Positions 49,208-60,958 of a stretch of DNA of 64,000 nucleotides are shown one piece after another; the first letter of the stretch is position 1; every line of letters begins with the position of its first letter. The notes under the pieces are model-generated. The model searched no databases and had not been told where the DNA came from. It worked only from the letters and a program-made list of their open reading frames with translations. The stretch comes from Daldinia sp. FL1419 (Eukaryota; Ascomycota; Sordariomycetes; Xylariales; Hypoxylaceae), in contig MU623340.1 in NCBI GenBank assembly GCA_025201765.1, positions 186,001 to 250,000 on the forward strand. The letters are read 5' to 3'. The position numbers and the translations under genes were made by a program.

Positions 49208-52200
49208 ATGTCTGAGTCTACCGACATAAACCGCAACGGGCTCACACAGCTCTCCACGCCCGCAAGTGGATCATGCAATATCAAGTAAGTAGCATAAACG
49301 CTCCCCGCATAAGTATCTAGGCACAGTGAGTCTCGTTCTAATTAATATGTTTTAGCATTGTTCTTGTGCACGGCCTAAGGGGTCACCCGCAGACGACCTG
49401 GGAAGATAGGTCAACTAGAAGAGGTGAAGATATGCTTACAATACGACAAAGAATCCGCAATCGATTTTCACGTCGGAAATTGATACATAATATAAACGAT
49501 AATGACGGAGCAGATGAGGGGGGTGGACATGAAGGGCTTAGGGGATCGTCGATGCAACATGGGGTTTTCTGGCCACGAGACTATCTCGTCAAGGATTTAC
49601 CCAAGGCAAGAGTATGGACATACGGATATAACGCCGATGTCATTGGCGAAATATTTCGAGCGAACAACAAGAATAGCATATCTCAACACGGCCAGGATCT
49701 CCGCGTCCGGATTGAGCGTGATATTACGGGTAGTGTAATTTGATACCTCTCCACCGAATGAAGCAAATTATACCGGGCTAACATTTCTAGGGACACTCCG
49801 AGCCTATCATATTTGTTGCACATAGCCTCGGCGGGATTATCGTTAAATATGTAAGGCGTTTAACCAGAAAACTTGGTCGTACGATAGCACTACTAATATA
49901 AACAAGGCAATGTGGAAGTCGAGAATCAGTAGTTCACAAACGAAGTTGATTATTTTCCTCGGAACGCCTCATAGAGGTAGTGAGGCAGCAGGATGGGGTC
50001 ATATCGCATCGAACCTGGCAGCACTTGCCTTGCAAGACTCGAATAAGAAAATCGTACAAGGTCTAAAGGTCGACGGCGAGGTTCTTGACATCATCCACGA
50101 TGAGTTCGTAAAAGTAGCTATGAAAGATAATATTAAGATACACTCATTTCAAGAAACTAGAGGCATATCAGGTGTGAAGGGATTCCATGATAAGGTATCT
50201 CTTGAAATATTAATTTCGGTACCTACGTATCAACTGATCACTGATTTAATTATCAGGTAGTGCCCGATTTTTCCTCGAAAGTCGGTATATCCGAGGCGTT
50301 TGAAGTGGTCGAGACACTCGATGCAGACCATATGCAAATGGCAAGATGCACCAGACCGACGGACCAACTGTATAGTAGTCTCCTGAAGATAATTAAACAG
50401 TTCGTTGCTGGGGGGCTTCAAAGGTGTTAGTAACTACATTATTTACAACATGTAGTTCGGTATCTTAGTTATTGACATCAGTCAAGATAATCCTCAGAGT
50501 CCCCTTCCAAGCACGCCAAGTATCCCTAAATATGGTGTCGGTACACCAGTTTATCATATTCCGCACCCCAGAAATGAACACTTTGCCGGGCGGCGCCATG
50601 TTCTCAAAGAACTCGAAGAGTCGTTTTTCGTCGAAAAACGTTGGAAGCTCGCAATTTTTGGCCTGGGGGGTGTCGGGAAAACCCAAGTGGCCCTGGAGTT
50701 TGCGTACCGGATACGAGATAGCAAGCCCGAGTATTCAATCTTCTGGGTGCTAGCCCAGAGCGAAGCAACTTTCCAGCAATCGTACGCAGAGCTGGCCAAA
50801 TTACTTCGAATTCCCGGCGAAGAGGATCAAAGAGTATTAGTTAAACGATATCTAAGCTCTATGAGCTCCGGGAAATGGCTTCTGATCGTCGACAATGTGG
50901 ACGATTACGAAGCATTCTTTCACCCTAGCGATTCGACTGGGATGGCAAAATACTTACCCCAGAACAACCATGGCTTGGTTCTCTTTACCACACGGACGAG
51001 GGAAGTGGCTGTGGATCTGACAACGAACGTGATCGACCTCGAAAAGATGAGTCCCGAGGAGGCAGTGTGCCTCTTTAGAGCATACGAGAAGAAGGACGCC
51101 GAACAAGATGAGGCACTAATAGAAAAACTAGCTGAGGAACTTACATATCTCCCCCTTGCTATCGTACAGGCTACTTCATATATGAACAAGAACATGATGT
51201 CAACAAAGAGGTACCTTGACCTACTACAAGGTAGGGAAGAGAACATTGCCAACCTAATGAAGCGAGGTTTCTATGACGATACCACCGGCATGCATCGAGC
51301 AGTTTTGAAGACATGGACTATATCTTTTGAACAAATCCAACGGTGCGATCACATTGCGGCAGATATATTCTCATTCATGGCGTGTATTAATCCGAAAGCT
51401 ATACCACAATCGCTTTTGCCCATCCCAGACTCCGAAGTGGATTTTGAAAATGCGATTGGCACACTTTTGGGATACGCATTTATAACCCGACGGGAGGACG
51501 GTTCCATGTTTGATATGCACAGGCTGGTACACATAGCAATACGAGGATGGATACAGGATCGTGACTCGAACGGCATGAAGAATATGATGATCGACGCGAT
51601 TACTTATATTTCATTAATCCCGATACACGGGGGCCCAGAGATCGTCGCGTTACGGGGAGAATATTTGCCGCATGCTTTGCGTCTGGTTAAAGAAAGTGAG
51701 GGCTGCTATATGAGGAAGTACATATTACTTTGCAATGTTGGATTCTATCTCGAATACGTCAGGCGATTCAAAGAAGCAATTCCACTGTGGAGTGAAGCTA
51801 TTGCGTGGAGAGATAAATACGGTTTCCAGGGCGATCTCCTGAAGTTTCCATTAGAATACTATCTGGCACACTCGTATCATGGGACAGGACAGTACCAGGA
51901 CGCGGTAAAGCTATTGGAACGCCTCAAATCCAATGAGAATGGAATTTTCGACCACCCGAAGGTACGATTTCAACTGGCAAGCGCATACATTCAAGATAAA
52001 CAGGTTGAAAGTGCAGTCGACATATTAAAGGGGCTTGAAGCTACTCGGAAGATGTCACCAGAAGACAGCCCTAGTCAAGAAGAAATAGAACACGCCTTGG
52101 CACTCGCGTATTCCGATCTTGGTCAACGAGATAAAGCGATTAGGATGTATAAGAATGTTTTAGCCGTACGGAAACAGCTCTTCGCGGAAGACGACTATGT

Positions 52201-52879
52201 AGTACTGATGGCAGAGTATAACCTAGCAGACGCATATTCTAGCAATAACCAGTTCGGGGAGGCGATCGAGATATTGGAGCATGTCATGCCTATTCTAAAG
52301 AAGACTCTTGCAGAAGATGACCACTTTTTTTTGTTGGCACAAGATAGGTGTAGCCATGCCTACTTACATGTTGGCCGGTTTAAGGAGGCGATCGACTTGT
52401 ATGAGCGCGTCATACCTATTCGAAAGAAGACGTGGACGGAAGACAACGAACGGCTACTCGCGCTAGAGCATAACTTAGCACTTGCTTACGTAGAAGACCG
52501 ACGATTTGAAGAGGGTGTTCATCTGTTTCAGTACGTCGTTGCTATCAAGGGGGCAACTCTGCCCAAAGAGCACCGAGATCGACTACACTCAGAACAACGC
52601 TTAGGATGGGCATATCTGAAATGCGGTAAGATTGAAGATGCAGTCGAGATGCTCAAACAGGTGACCGCTATTTATGAGGTAAACTTCTCTGAAGAAGACC
52701 GACTTCGACTAGATTCGGAATTCCATTTGGCATGGGCTTATATCGAATATAACGAGGTCGAGAGCGCGATCGGAATACTCGAGCGCATCATCGGTGTATT
52801 ATCAACCATATGCGACGAGGGTGACGGACTCCTAGTCGGCTCGAGGGAACTGCTTACAGAAGCATACCGCCGGCGGTAA
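49208..52879 (+). CDS. STAND/NLR-like protein: alpha/beta-hydrolase, NB-ARC, TPR-like repeats
   Basis: Six exons, 49208-49284, 49356-49734, 49791-49850, 49907-50194, 50257-50423 and 50482-52879, give 1,122 residues with consistent phases. The N-terminal domain (about 20-270) looks like a lipase/esterase of the SesB type: IVLVHGLRGHP near the start, a nucleophile elbow AHSLGG with Ser at about 164, and LIIFLGTPHRGSEAA. A linker with HIPHPRNEHFAGR leads into an NB-ARC domain: P-loop GLGGVGKT at about 384-391, WLLIVDNVDD near 456, LFTTRTRE near 492 and LTYLPLA near 546. About five repeats of roughly 42 residues follow to the C-terminus, each with the alternation AxxYxxxxxxxxAxxxxxxV seen in kinesin-light-chain TPRs. 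Fungal proteins of this layout are compared with plant and animal NLRs and some act in incompatibility-type cell death. A role here is inference. All ATP-site motifs look intact. The donor at 49735 (GTAATT) is the least certain junction. Confidence 0.85.
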
Positions 52880-53211
52880 AGATTTTGGTTTTCTTCTTAG
52901 TTATGATCTGAGCTGTGGTTGGTATAAGTTACGCTATCTGGTGGTAGTTATACTAGGTAATTTGTTGACATGTAAAATAAAATCACATTGTGCTGCAGAA
53001 CTGATAATAGAATCATGATTTTCTAATCCATGTCTTCGTTTAGAAAGAATACAGTATTAGTACGCAGTCTCTTAAGCAGACATCCAACGCCGTATAAGCG
53101 TGTCTCATAAGTTTGATAGACCCAAGGAGCGAGTAACCATCACCAGTTACCCACTCACTAATTTCGTCCTCGCCCCTTAACCCTCCCATGACTCCCAACC
53201 CCAACCTTCAA
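52880..53211. other. Intergenic downstream of the NLR-like gene
   Basis: No gene seen; probably the 3' untranslated region of the preceding gene, up to the edge of the assembly problem. Confidence 0.5.
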
Positions 53212-53251
<40 letters not shown>

Positions 53252-53390
53252 CGCGGCGGGGCGCGCCGCGCGGCCGCCCCNNNNNNNNNNAAAAAACACC
53301 TTTTACCCACACCATATTTTTGGCCGCCCCCCAAAACCCCCCCATGTCCCCCCACCCCCCCCATAAATCCCCCCCCCCCCCCCCCCCCCC
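53212..53390. other. Assembly gap flanked by homopolymer runs
   Basis: A 40-base G run (53212-53251) is followed by GC-only sequence, ten N (53281-53290), C-rich sequence and a 22-base C run (53369-53390). It reads like low-quality sequence on both sides of a gap of unknown true size. Frames that cross it are artefacts. Confidence 0.9.
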
Positions 53391-54118
53391 TACCAAGGAA
53401 ACACAATCTTCAACAGCACCGTACTAACCACAAACGGCTCCCACCACTTCCAGCTCCTGCTCGCCTCGACGTAGAACCACACCATGAACAGGCACGCGAC
53501 GAGCTGGCCCGCGACGACGGAGCGTCCGCGCGCCCACTGCCGCGGCAGCACGAAGATCTGCCACCACTGCAGCACCAGCAGCCCCGCGAACCGCAGCCGC
53601 ACCCAGTCGTGCGAGTACAGCGCCGCGTTGAGGAACACGAGGCCCGCGATTAGAGGGACCGCTTCGCTGAGCGCGAAGAGCAGCATGAGGGGGCGGGTGT
53701 GCGTGTAGCGGCAGTACGGGCTGGGGCAGTGCCGGGGTTTGCTGCAGGTTAGGGCGGTAGCGGGAGGTCTGGTTTCTTGGTTGCTGGGGGGAGACGAGGG
53801 TTGGTAGGCTGAGGGTATCGAGGGTTCTTGTGGCTGCGTAGTGGGCAGAGGCAATGAGTTTGACGATGATGCTTCATTGCTGTTGCTAGCCCCTGTATTC
53901 TGGATGACTCCTAGACATACGGCGCAGCAGTTGAAATAACTCAGAAGAAGCGTCTTTCGGCAGAAAAAGCAGGACCTAGGCGAGGTTGCGTACGGAGGCT
54001 CTGGATTGCCTTGGTCGGAGGGCGGCGGCGGCGAGGTGCTTGGCGTGACATCCGCGCTAGATCGGGTGTACTCCTCCTGCTTCTCGACCTCGATAGTTAC
54101 TGTATGTTCGTGATCCAT
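53390..54118 (-). CDS. Uncharacterised membrane protein with N-terminal cysteine motif
   Basis: An open frame of 242 codons from ATG 54118 to TAG 53390. An acidic N-terminus is followed by CFFCRKTLLLSYFNCCAVC (residues about 50-68), a C-x2-C ... CC-x2-C cluster that could bind metal. A Ser/Pro/Gln-rich linker comes next, then three more cysteines (about 125, 131, 136). Four hydrophobic segments lie at about 143-165, 176-191, 201-217 and 227-240. This suggests a small multi-pass membrane protein with a cytosolic or lumenal cysteine domain. I do not recognise the family. The stop codon TAG takes its G from the end of the homopolymer run at the assembly gap, so the C-terminus may be wrong or truncated. 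An in-frame Met further upstream (54250) exists, but the extension looks like leader sequence. Confidence 0.65.
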   Translation of the reverse strand: MDHEHTVTIEVEKQEEYTRSSADVTPSTSPPPPSDQGNPEPPYATSPRSCFFCRKTLLLSYFNCCAVCLGVIQNTGASNSNEASSSNSLPLPTTQPQEPSIPSAYQPSSPPSNQETRPPATALTCSKPRHCPSPYCRYTHTRPLMLLFALSEAVPLIAGLVFLNAALYSHDWVRLRFAGLLVLQWWQIFVLPRQWARGRSVVAGQLVACLFMVWFYVEASRSWKWWEPFVVSTVLLKIVFPW

Positions 54119-56613
54119 AGCGGTAGTCTTATGATGATACCAGGTGAGTTTTATTCCTAAGTTGTTTATTCGTTGCTCGTGCAATAATGGCAGTGAAAAG
54201 ACGAATATATTTGAGGGCTTTACTCGATTCGTCTCTAACCTGGCCGGCAAGAGAATGTATATAGTTAAGTTACCCTGGCTGGTTCAAGGGGAAGCCTAGA
54301 TATATGGCATACTTAATAAGAGCTTAAAGAGTAGAAGAGTCGAGAGCATTACGCGGCGGTTTTTTCTCTGAGTGAGACACGATACCGCAACTTCCTGCTA
54401 TAGGGATCAAGGAGGCACGATGTCGAGATCTTGAAAATAGCGACACGGATTGGAACTTCCCAGTGCTATAGCTATGACGCATTTAGACCATCTACGTTAT
54501 AGCAAGTAGGTGCAGTGCTTGTCATCACATTTAAGGGGGAAACTGTCTATTGACTCTTTACTCCCCAAGACATACCCAGAGCCTACCGATCTTGAAATAT
54601 ACCTAGATAACAAGCATTAAAAACGAGGACTCGAAGATATCTAAGTTCCCAACCCTAGCCTATACTAAAAGGGCTCGAATTGAAAGATTATTGGAATTTC
54701 AAATGCAAGTATTGCCATATAATGACGATATAGGAGATGATATAGGAAATACCCCCTACGGTTGGGTTAGTTGTTTAATATTAATACACGAGGGACTCTG
54801 AATATATATGTAGGTAAGTAGATAGATATGCTGTCACCCCTTACTCGCCTCCCTAGGCTTAATAGTATTCTCTTCCTTCAACTCGTGATGCGACTTGGAA
54901 CTATCGTAGCATTTCGATAATGTCAAATATAATGCACCCAGATAGATTATAGTATAGACTAACGATACTTTCATGCCTTACAGGCTTACACTTCTTTTCT
55001 CTTCAGTTAATCCGAATCCTTTCTTTAAACCAACACAACAAACCCAGCCCAAGACAGTATGAAGTGCCACTGTTCTCTCTCTTCCTCGTATCCCCAAACC
55101 CAAGCACACGCCGAATTCCATCCATCCTGCCCAGCACGCAGGACGTTTCAGAACGCTGATTTCATCTGCCGCCGATTCAAAAGTCCTACCAACATACCTA
55201 GGCACCTACCAAATCCACAAACCCGTTCCCATCATATAGCTTAATCCCGAAGCTCCCCAGCTACCTAAACAGGACACTGCACCGTAACACATTCCTTCAG
55301 GGGGGAAAAAAACCAAGAGAAAAATAAATATCGTCCCGCCGTCTTGGATACCCGCGCCGCAGGAATGGGATCTCGAGCTAAATTCGTCATCGCCAAGCCT
55401 AACCCTGCCTATACATACACCAACCTACCTTACCAGCCTACTTACCTACCTACCTATATATAGCCTTCCCGGTCGTAAACACCACGAGACCCGCAGAAAC
55501 CAGAATCCTTCGGCATGGGTTACCCAGACAAAAGTTCGGCCGTGATTAGTTGAGCGCTCGAAACAATGTTTCTAGAACAAAACAAGGCAAACAGGCAAGA
55601 AAAAGAAGGGTCTTTTTGTCTCACCCTGCCGATTACCGGCGCTTCTGCATCGCGTCTGGAACTCGGGCAGCAAACAAACACCAATTACACGTCCCCCTGG
55701 CGCTTGTAACAAATTCGAGTAACATCACCATCACCGTAACAGCTCACGTAATATCAATAACACAATACAGCAAAGTCTATTCGTAAATGTGTAGCAAAGA
55801 ATGTCTTAATCTAAAGACCACCGAGCTGTGAAGCTATAAATATAGTAGTGATTAGTATTACAAGGATGACTATATACAAATACTAGGTCAGATACCCAGG
55901 TAGGTAATAGTAGTTACACACATATCGTACAAACCTTCCAACATCCCTACCCAAGGTACCTGTACCTATACGCCCAAAGCAGGGGATGATGAAGTAACAC
56001 AATTCAGTCACACACGAGGTAGACGAGTCAAATCACCAAGACCAAGCGGGCCAAACACATTTGCTTTTGAGTGGGTAACTTCTGGTATTCTTCAATAATC
56101 TGGAGATATCTAATACCTAGAGAGCGAGTTGACGCTAGATCAATCCACGGGGAAGTTTCTGCCGTGTAAGAAAGGGGATTTCGTGCCTTGTATCTTTATG
56201 TTGTAAGTCGTTGCTTGCTTGCTTGCTGCTGCCGAACATGAATTTTTGTTTTGCCAAACTGCCAAGAAATAATCATGACTGATGCCATGATCCCAACCAA
56301 GAACCAAAAGAAGAAAGCCAAAGATAATTTTTCTCGTCTCCCATCCCAAAGCGTTTGTTTGTTGGGCAAGGGAAAGTAAATGCTCTCATCCTTTTTTCAA
56401 CACCCTTCGTCTCCTGTGCATTTGGAGGCGACCGCCCAAACCGAGTAATTATTAAGAACACGACGTAACGGACAGAGAATACAACGAAAGAAGGCAGCAA
56501 GCAAGGCGACATCCCGAGTCAGACAAGGAAAAAAATCCCATGTGGTTGTGGAAAGATGAGCACAACTACAAGTGGCGACACCGGCGAGGAGTTTGAAAAG
56601 AAGAAAAAATGCT
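54119..56613. other. Intergenic region
   Basis: About 2.5 kb with no supported gene. It should hold the promoter of the membrane-protein gene and the 3' region of the kinase gene. TACC-type repeats occur at about 55425-55460. Confidence 0.5.
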
Positions 56614-58554
56614 CTAATGAGCCTCCTGCCAGTGGCCAACCCACTCGACGTCACCGAAATCGTGGCGTCTCTCCTTACGCCAGTTCCAGTCTCGACCCTT
56701 GTTCCATGGGCATTCGCGTGATGGTGAGCGATGATCCCGATTCCATTTATGGTTTTGCTGATTGGCGTGTTCCCAAATTCCCATTCCTTGTAGAGAATTA
56801 AATCCGATACCGAAATGTCGTCGGGATTTCGTTGAGTAATCCGGCGACTTGGGCTCCGGTGCTCCCGCGTATGCCCGGCGACGTTCCCCGAGGATCGCCC
56901 ACTTGTCGACGCCACTACGCTTCGACGGAGGTGAGTACCGACCAGGGAAGTTCTGAGGCTGCGCGACGGCAACAGGCTCATGAAAGAAAAATCCATCCGC
57001 AACTAAATCCCCGTCAATGTCATTTGAAATGGTTTCGTTCACAGGCGAAGCCTCTGGCTTCTCATTATCAGACGCTGGCGCCTGGTGCAAGGATACCTGA
57101 TCCTGCCGCGGAGTCCTAGTAGCCTCCTTGCTCTCCTGACTCCAGGTCCTAGAGTTAAGTTCCTTGAACGCTTGTAGTTGACGGGCGCGCTCCTCTTCGT
57201 CTTCCTCTACGTCCTCATCCCACATATCGCTCCAGCTCTTCGACACGGCATCCTTCTGGCGACCGAACACCATCGACATAGCACTAAGAGTAGGCCTAGG
57301 CTTCGACATGGTAATGGGCAACGATCCAGCCATTGGGGATACCTTGGCAGCAGTGCGCGAGGGCACATCCATGGGTCGCGTTACGTTGAGTGAATTCATA
57401 GACGCCGCGAGGTTGGAAGTCAGGACGGACGAGATCGAAGGCGTCAGAGCGGTACCGGACATCCAGTCCGTAGTAGCAGCGGACTTGGAAAATAGATCCT
57501 CCGTGTAGCTCTCGTCATCGGGAATAGCACTAAGTTGACGAATAGCCTGAGGCTGAGTTGCGTGGAGAGCCTTGGCCCACGGGAACGCACCCTGGTCCAT
57601 CTGGGGGCTTTGGATAGAGGGAGTCCGGAGCGGCTCGCGGTTAGCGGTCGCGACAGTCGAACGCTCGGTCGTGCAGAAGTCATCTAGATTCTCCTCAAGA
57701 GTCGTGAAGCTAACAACACGGCGAAGGGCGCTCTTAGCACCGACCAAAGATCGCTTCCTAGGGTCTAGATTCATGCATTGGACGATGACTTCGTACGTAT
57801 CCTGGGACATGGTAGGGAAGACATCAAAAAGAGATTGCTTGTCGCGTGAGAAATCCAGAAACAAAGGATCAGCCTCGGTCGGGGTGGTGAAGGGGTTACG
57901 AGAGAAGAGGATGTTCAGGAGGCAGATACCGATAGCCCAAATGTCAGCCTGGGCCGGTGAGTATCCAGCTCCGGCCGAATCGTACTGCTCAGGTGACATG
58001 TATCTGTCGCTGCCAACTGTATTCTCGTAGCTCCATCGGTCCGTGGTAGCCAACCCGAAATCGCCAAGCTTCATCGAACCCGACTCGGTGAGGAAGATGT
58101 TCTCGGGCTTGATGTCTCGGTGGTAGATCCCTTTCGAGTGCATGTACGAAACAGCGTCGACTAGTTCGATCATGAACTGGCGGACGTGCTCCGTCTCTAG
58201 GGGGCCAAATCCAGTGCGAATGGCCTCGTAGAGATCTCCACGTGAACAGTATTCAAGAACAAGGTAGATGTGGGCGTCGGTCTCGAACGAGTGAATCAGA
58301 TTAACGATGTTGGGATGGGCACCGAGTCGACGGTGGCAAAGTAGCTCCTCGGATCTCTCGTCAACCGCAAATTCGATTCCGGCTCCGTCGGCAGCTGCCT
58401 TCTTGGTCAAGCACTTGATAGCAACGAGCTCGTTGGTTTGCAAGTCCTTTGCCATGAATACCATTCCAAAAGATCCATGATTAAGAGGGGAGACGGTTTG
58501 AAATCTCCCATCGAGCACAACGCCATTTTGAAACTTGTTTCTCAAGCATTCCAT
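56614..58554 (-). CDS. Serine/threonine protein kinase, Ksp1/Ran1-like
   Basis: A single open frame of 646 codons from ATG 58554. The kinase domain fills about residues 17-310: glycine-rich loop LNHGSFGMVF (25-33), Lys47 in VAIK, catalytic HRDIKPEN (Asp147), DFG at 165-167, and YMSPEQY in the activation segment. All catalytic residues are present. The overall shape (N-terminal kinase domain, long polar tail, short acidic stretch DEDVEEDEEE) fits the fungal Ksp1/Ran1/Sks1 group, kinases linked to nutrient response, autophagy and the switch between growth and differentiation. The tail ends in a basic/aromatic stretch containing NKGRDWNWRKERRHD, which I do not recognise. The assignment within the group is by overall resemblance only. 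An in-frame Met 26 codons upstream (58632) would add a hydrophobic stretch; the shorter start matches the usual beginning of the domain. Confidence 0.88.
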   Translation of the reverse strand: MECLRNKFQNGVVLDGRFQTVSPLNHGSFGMVFMAKDLQTNELVAIKCLTKKAAADGAGIEFAVDERSEELLCHRRLGAHPNIVNLIHSFETDAHIYLVLEYCSRGDLYEAIRTGFGPLETEHVRQFMIELVDAVSYMHSKGIYHRDIKPENIFLTESGSMKLGDFGLATTDRWSYENTVGSDRYMSPEQYDSAGAGYSPAQADIWAIGICLLNILFSRNPFTTPTEADPLFLDFSRDKQSLFDVFPTMSQDTYEVIVQCMNLDPRKRSLVGAKSALRRVVSFTTLEENLDDFCTTERSTVATANREPLRTPSIQSPQMDQGAFPWAKALHATQPQAIRQLSAIPDDESYTEDLFSKSAATTDWMSGTALTPSISSVLTSNLAASMNSLNVTRPMDVPSRTAAKVSPMAGSLPITMSKPRPTLSAMSMVFGRQKDAVSKSWSDMWDEDVEEDEEERARQLQAFKELNSRTWSQESKEATRTPRQDQVSLHQAPASDNEKPEASPVNETISNDIDGDLVADGFFFHEPVAVAQPQNFPGRYSPPSKRSGVDKWAILGERRRAYAGAPEPKSPDYSTKSRRHFGIGFNSLQGMGIWEHANQQNHKWNRDHRSPSRECPWNKGRDWNWRKERRHDFGDVEWVGHWQEAH

Positions 58555-60458
58555 GACCGTTGTCTCGACGTGAGACAAATAAATCGAGTTGAGACGAAAG
58601 TAAACCGGATGTAACCACGAATGATCGTACAAACTGTATAATTCTTTCCCCCCTTACCTAATGTCTATTTGGGAAGGGAGAAAAGGGGTATCGGAATGCT
58701 TCTTGAAGAAATTGATAAGAAACTTTTTTCAGTGCTTGTACAGAGAGAGCTACAGTTGCGAGGAGCGAGGAAGGGGAGTAGTTGATAAAAGTAAAAGTTG
58801 CCAATCCAAGAAGAGGTGTGATAAGTCGAGATAGTAGGAAGCGATATACAAGATGCCGGTTGTGGGAAAAAGAAAACAAATAACTCCAGGTCGTCAACAG
58901 GTCAGGGGCTCATCCAGGGTATGTGAAAAATTTGTCGGACAAATGAAAGCAAGCAAAATAATCGTGAATGGTAGTTGGACCTTGGGTCCTAAAAGAGTGA
59001 AAGGAAAAGTTCGTTATAAGGACATCGATACGATGGTGTCAATCTGAAAGAGTGTGGTTTGAGTTTGTTGTCACAAGCCTCGGGTTTGGCGGAGCTTGAG
59101 AGAATAGTTTATTTATCTTTACGTTGCTGTTCGTCGTTGAAGATGCTGAAGTTGTTCTTGTATTGGTGAAGCGATGAGTCAACAATCGATCGATGGCAAC
59201 TTGCTGTCCGAAGGCGGCGTGCGTCCTAAGGATTATTGAGCAGACGAACTACTCCTCGGCTCTAAATATCATCTAAGCTGGATGGTAATTCGAGATAAGA
59301 AGAGGCTCGAGTATTGAAGGATGCGGCGGGAATGGATAGATATTTGAGAAAGTGGCTCTCTAGTGACCAAGCCTTTCGATGACTGGTCGGCCACGAGATC
59401 GGAGCTGGCAGAACTAGATGTTGGTTTTTTTGGTTATGTAGGGCGTACCAAAATAGGAGCTTCACGGCAGTCGACTCCCGCTAACTCGGCTTGATAGTTC
59501 ACTAATTAGGGAGCGAAGATATGACTCCTCGTGACCTTGTTTAACAAGTGTGGATTGGCAATGGTCGTTGTTCCAAGGTGGACCCCGTTCAGTGCGGATC
59601 CAGACAATCAAATTACGAGTCAAGACGGGTGTGACGTGGTGAACGCGCTATGAAGTCTAGTATCTGGACTTGATGGTTGGGAAAAGTTGTTTTTGGGAAG
59701 AATTGCGGCGCTGGGCTATTGTTCGTCGTTTTTTCCCCTTTACTTGTCAGTTGTTATTATTAACTGGCTCGACTTGAACAAAGACCGCTGGCCGGGTTTG
59801 AATGGATCAGATCAGGTATTGCGAAGAGAGATGCCGTGACCGATTTAAGGTAGGGATCGAGTGGAAAGAGGTTCAAGAGTTATGAAAGAGACCAATAGTC
59901 ACTCTCAAAGGAAAGAAAGCTTTCTATTAATTAGGATAGTTAACGGGGATAGGAAGCTAAGATCCAGATCCCTTTCTCTCGTTACGTTTGGTTGACACTT
60001 TTTGGTTATTGAGAAGAAAACGGAAGCAGGGAATCAATCAGCTTTAGTGGATAAGAGAGAAGGGGACAGAGAGCGACGGAACGAAGATTAAGATAGAGAG
60101 ATGAGTAAGTAAGTAAGGTGTTGACAGGACGATCGGTAAAAGAAGCGGTAGGGAAATGGATTGAAAGAATTGGAGAGAATAACGAGAAGAGAATAATAGC
60201 AAAAGCCTAGTATTACCCAAAGAAGGAGGATATGAACAACGAACTTGGCTGTGTGGAGGTGGGTTTCTGGCTGGAATCTCTTTTTACTGGGTCACTGAGC
60301 AACTTGGGGGGAAACCTTTTTTTACTGGTAGGCAAGGTAGACCACCTGAGCAAGGATAATTCTGGAAGTATTGAAGTATTGAAGTATCGACGTATATACT
60401 TTGGTACTTTTGAACTGGGCTTTTATCAAGGGTGGGACGACCATGGAGCGATGAATGG
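58555..60458. other. Probable long leader/promoter of the kinase gene
   Basis: No gene seen over about 1.9 kb. Nutrient-response kinase genes of fungi often have long leaders, so part of this is likely transcribed, but nothing in the sequence fixes a start site. Confidence 0.4.
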
Positions 60459-60466
60459 CAGTTAAT

Positions 60467-60958
60467 GGGAGACCATAGGTTGCCCGACCATTGCCCCACT
60501 CCCCACCCTACCAGTGCATGGGTAATTTGTATGAAGGCACTTGACCTGACTAAACCATTGCAAAAATTCAACCTACCTATTGTATAGAGTTCATTTAACC
60601 AAATGCCTTAGATAATGAGTACTCATAGAGTACTCAATCCATAGGGTACTATTTATGTTCTCAATAAGTACTCATTAAGTATTTAACAAAAATTTAACTA
60701 ATAAATATAGTTGGATAGGCTCTAAAAGGGTTTACTGAGTACTCATTGAGTACTCATTGAGCACCTAAAGAGTACTGCTTTACCAGAGAAAAAATATATT
60801 TTGATCGAATATCTTATTGAAAGTAGTAAAATATTAGAGCAATGGTAGGATGAGCTTTTGAATACCTTCTTGGTCAGGTGAATTTCACTCCGCCCATACA
60901 AACCACCCATGCACTGGTAGGGTGGGGAGTGGGGCAATGGTCGGGCGACTCGGTTCCC
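60467..60958. mobile_element. Non-autonomous TIR element (MITE), 492 bp
   Basis: Inverted repeats of 52 bp (60482-60533 and 60895-60946), starting GCCCGACCATTGCCCC, match except for two adjacent positions (AA against GG). Short, less perfect extensions beginning GGGA carry the homology outward to the ends. The flanks are an exact 8-bp direct repeat CAGTTAAT (60459-60466 and 60959-60966), as left by hAT-type integration. The inside has no protein frame. It is AT-rich and carries several copies of the palindrome TGAGTACTCA. The superfamily is inferred from the length of the target duplication only. Confidence 0.85.

Noticed and set aside
53158..53427. Gly-rich and Pro-rich frames on both strands
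   Set aside because: Translations of the homopolymer runs and N bases at the assembly gap.
60284..60571. A 95-codon minus-strand frame across the MITE left end
   Set aside because: It spans the inverted repeat of a mobile element and has no independent support.
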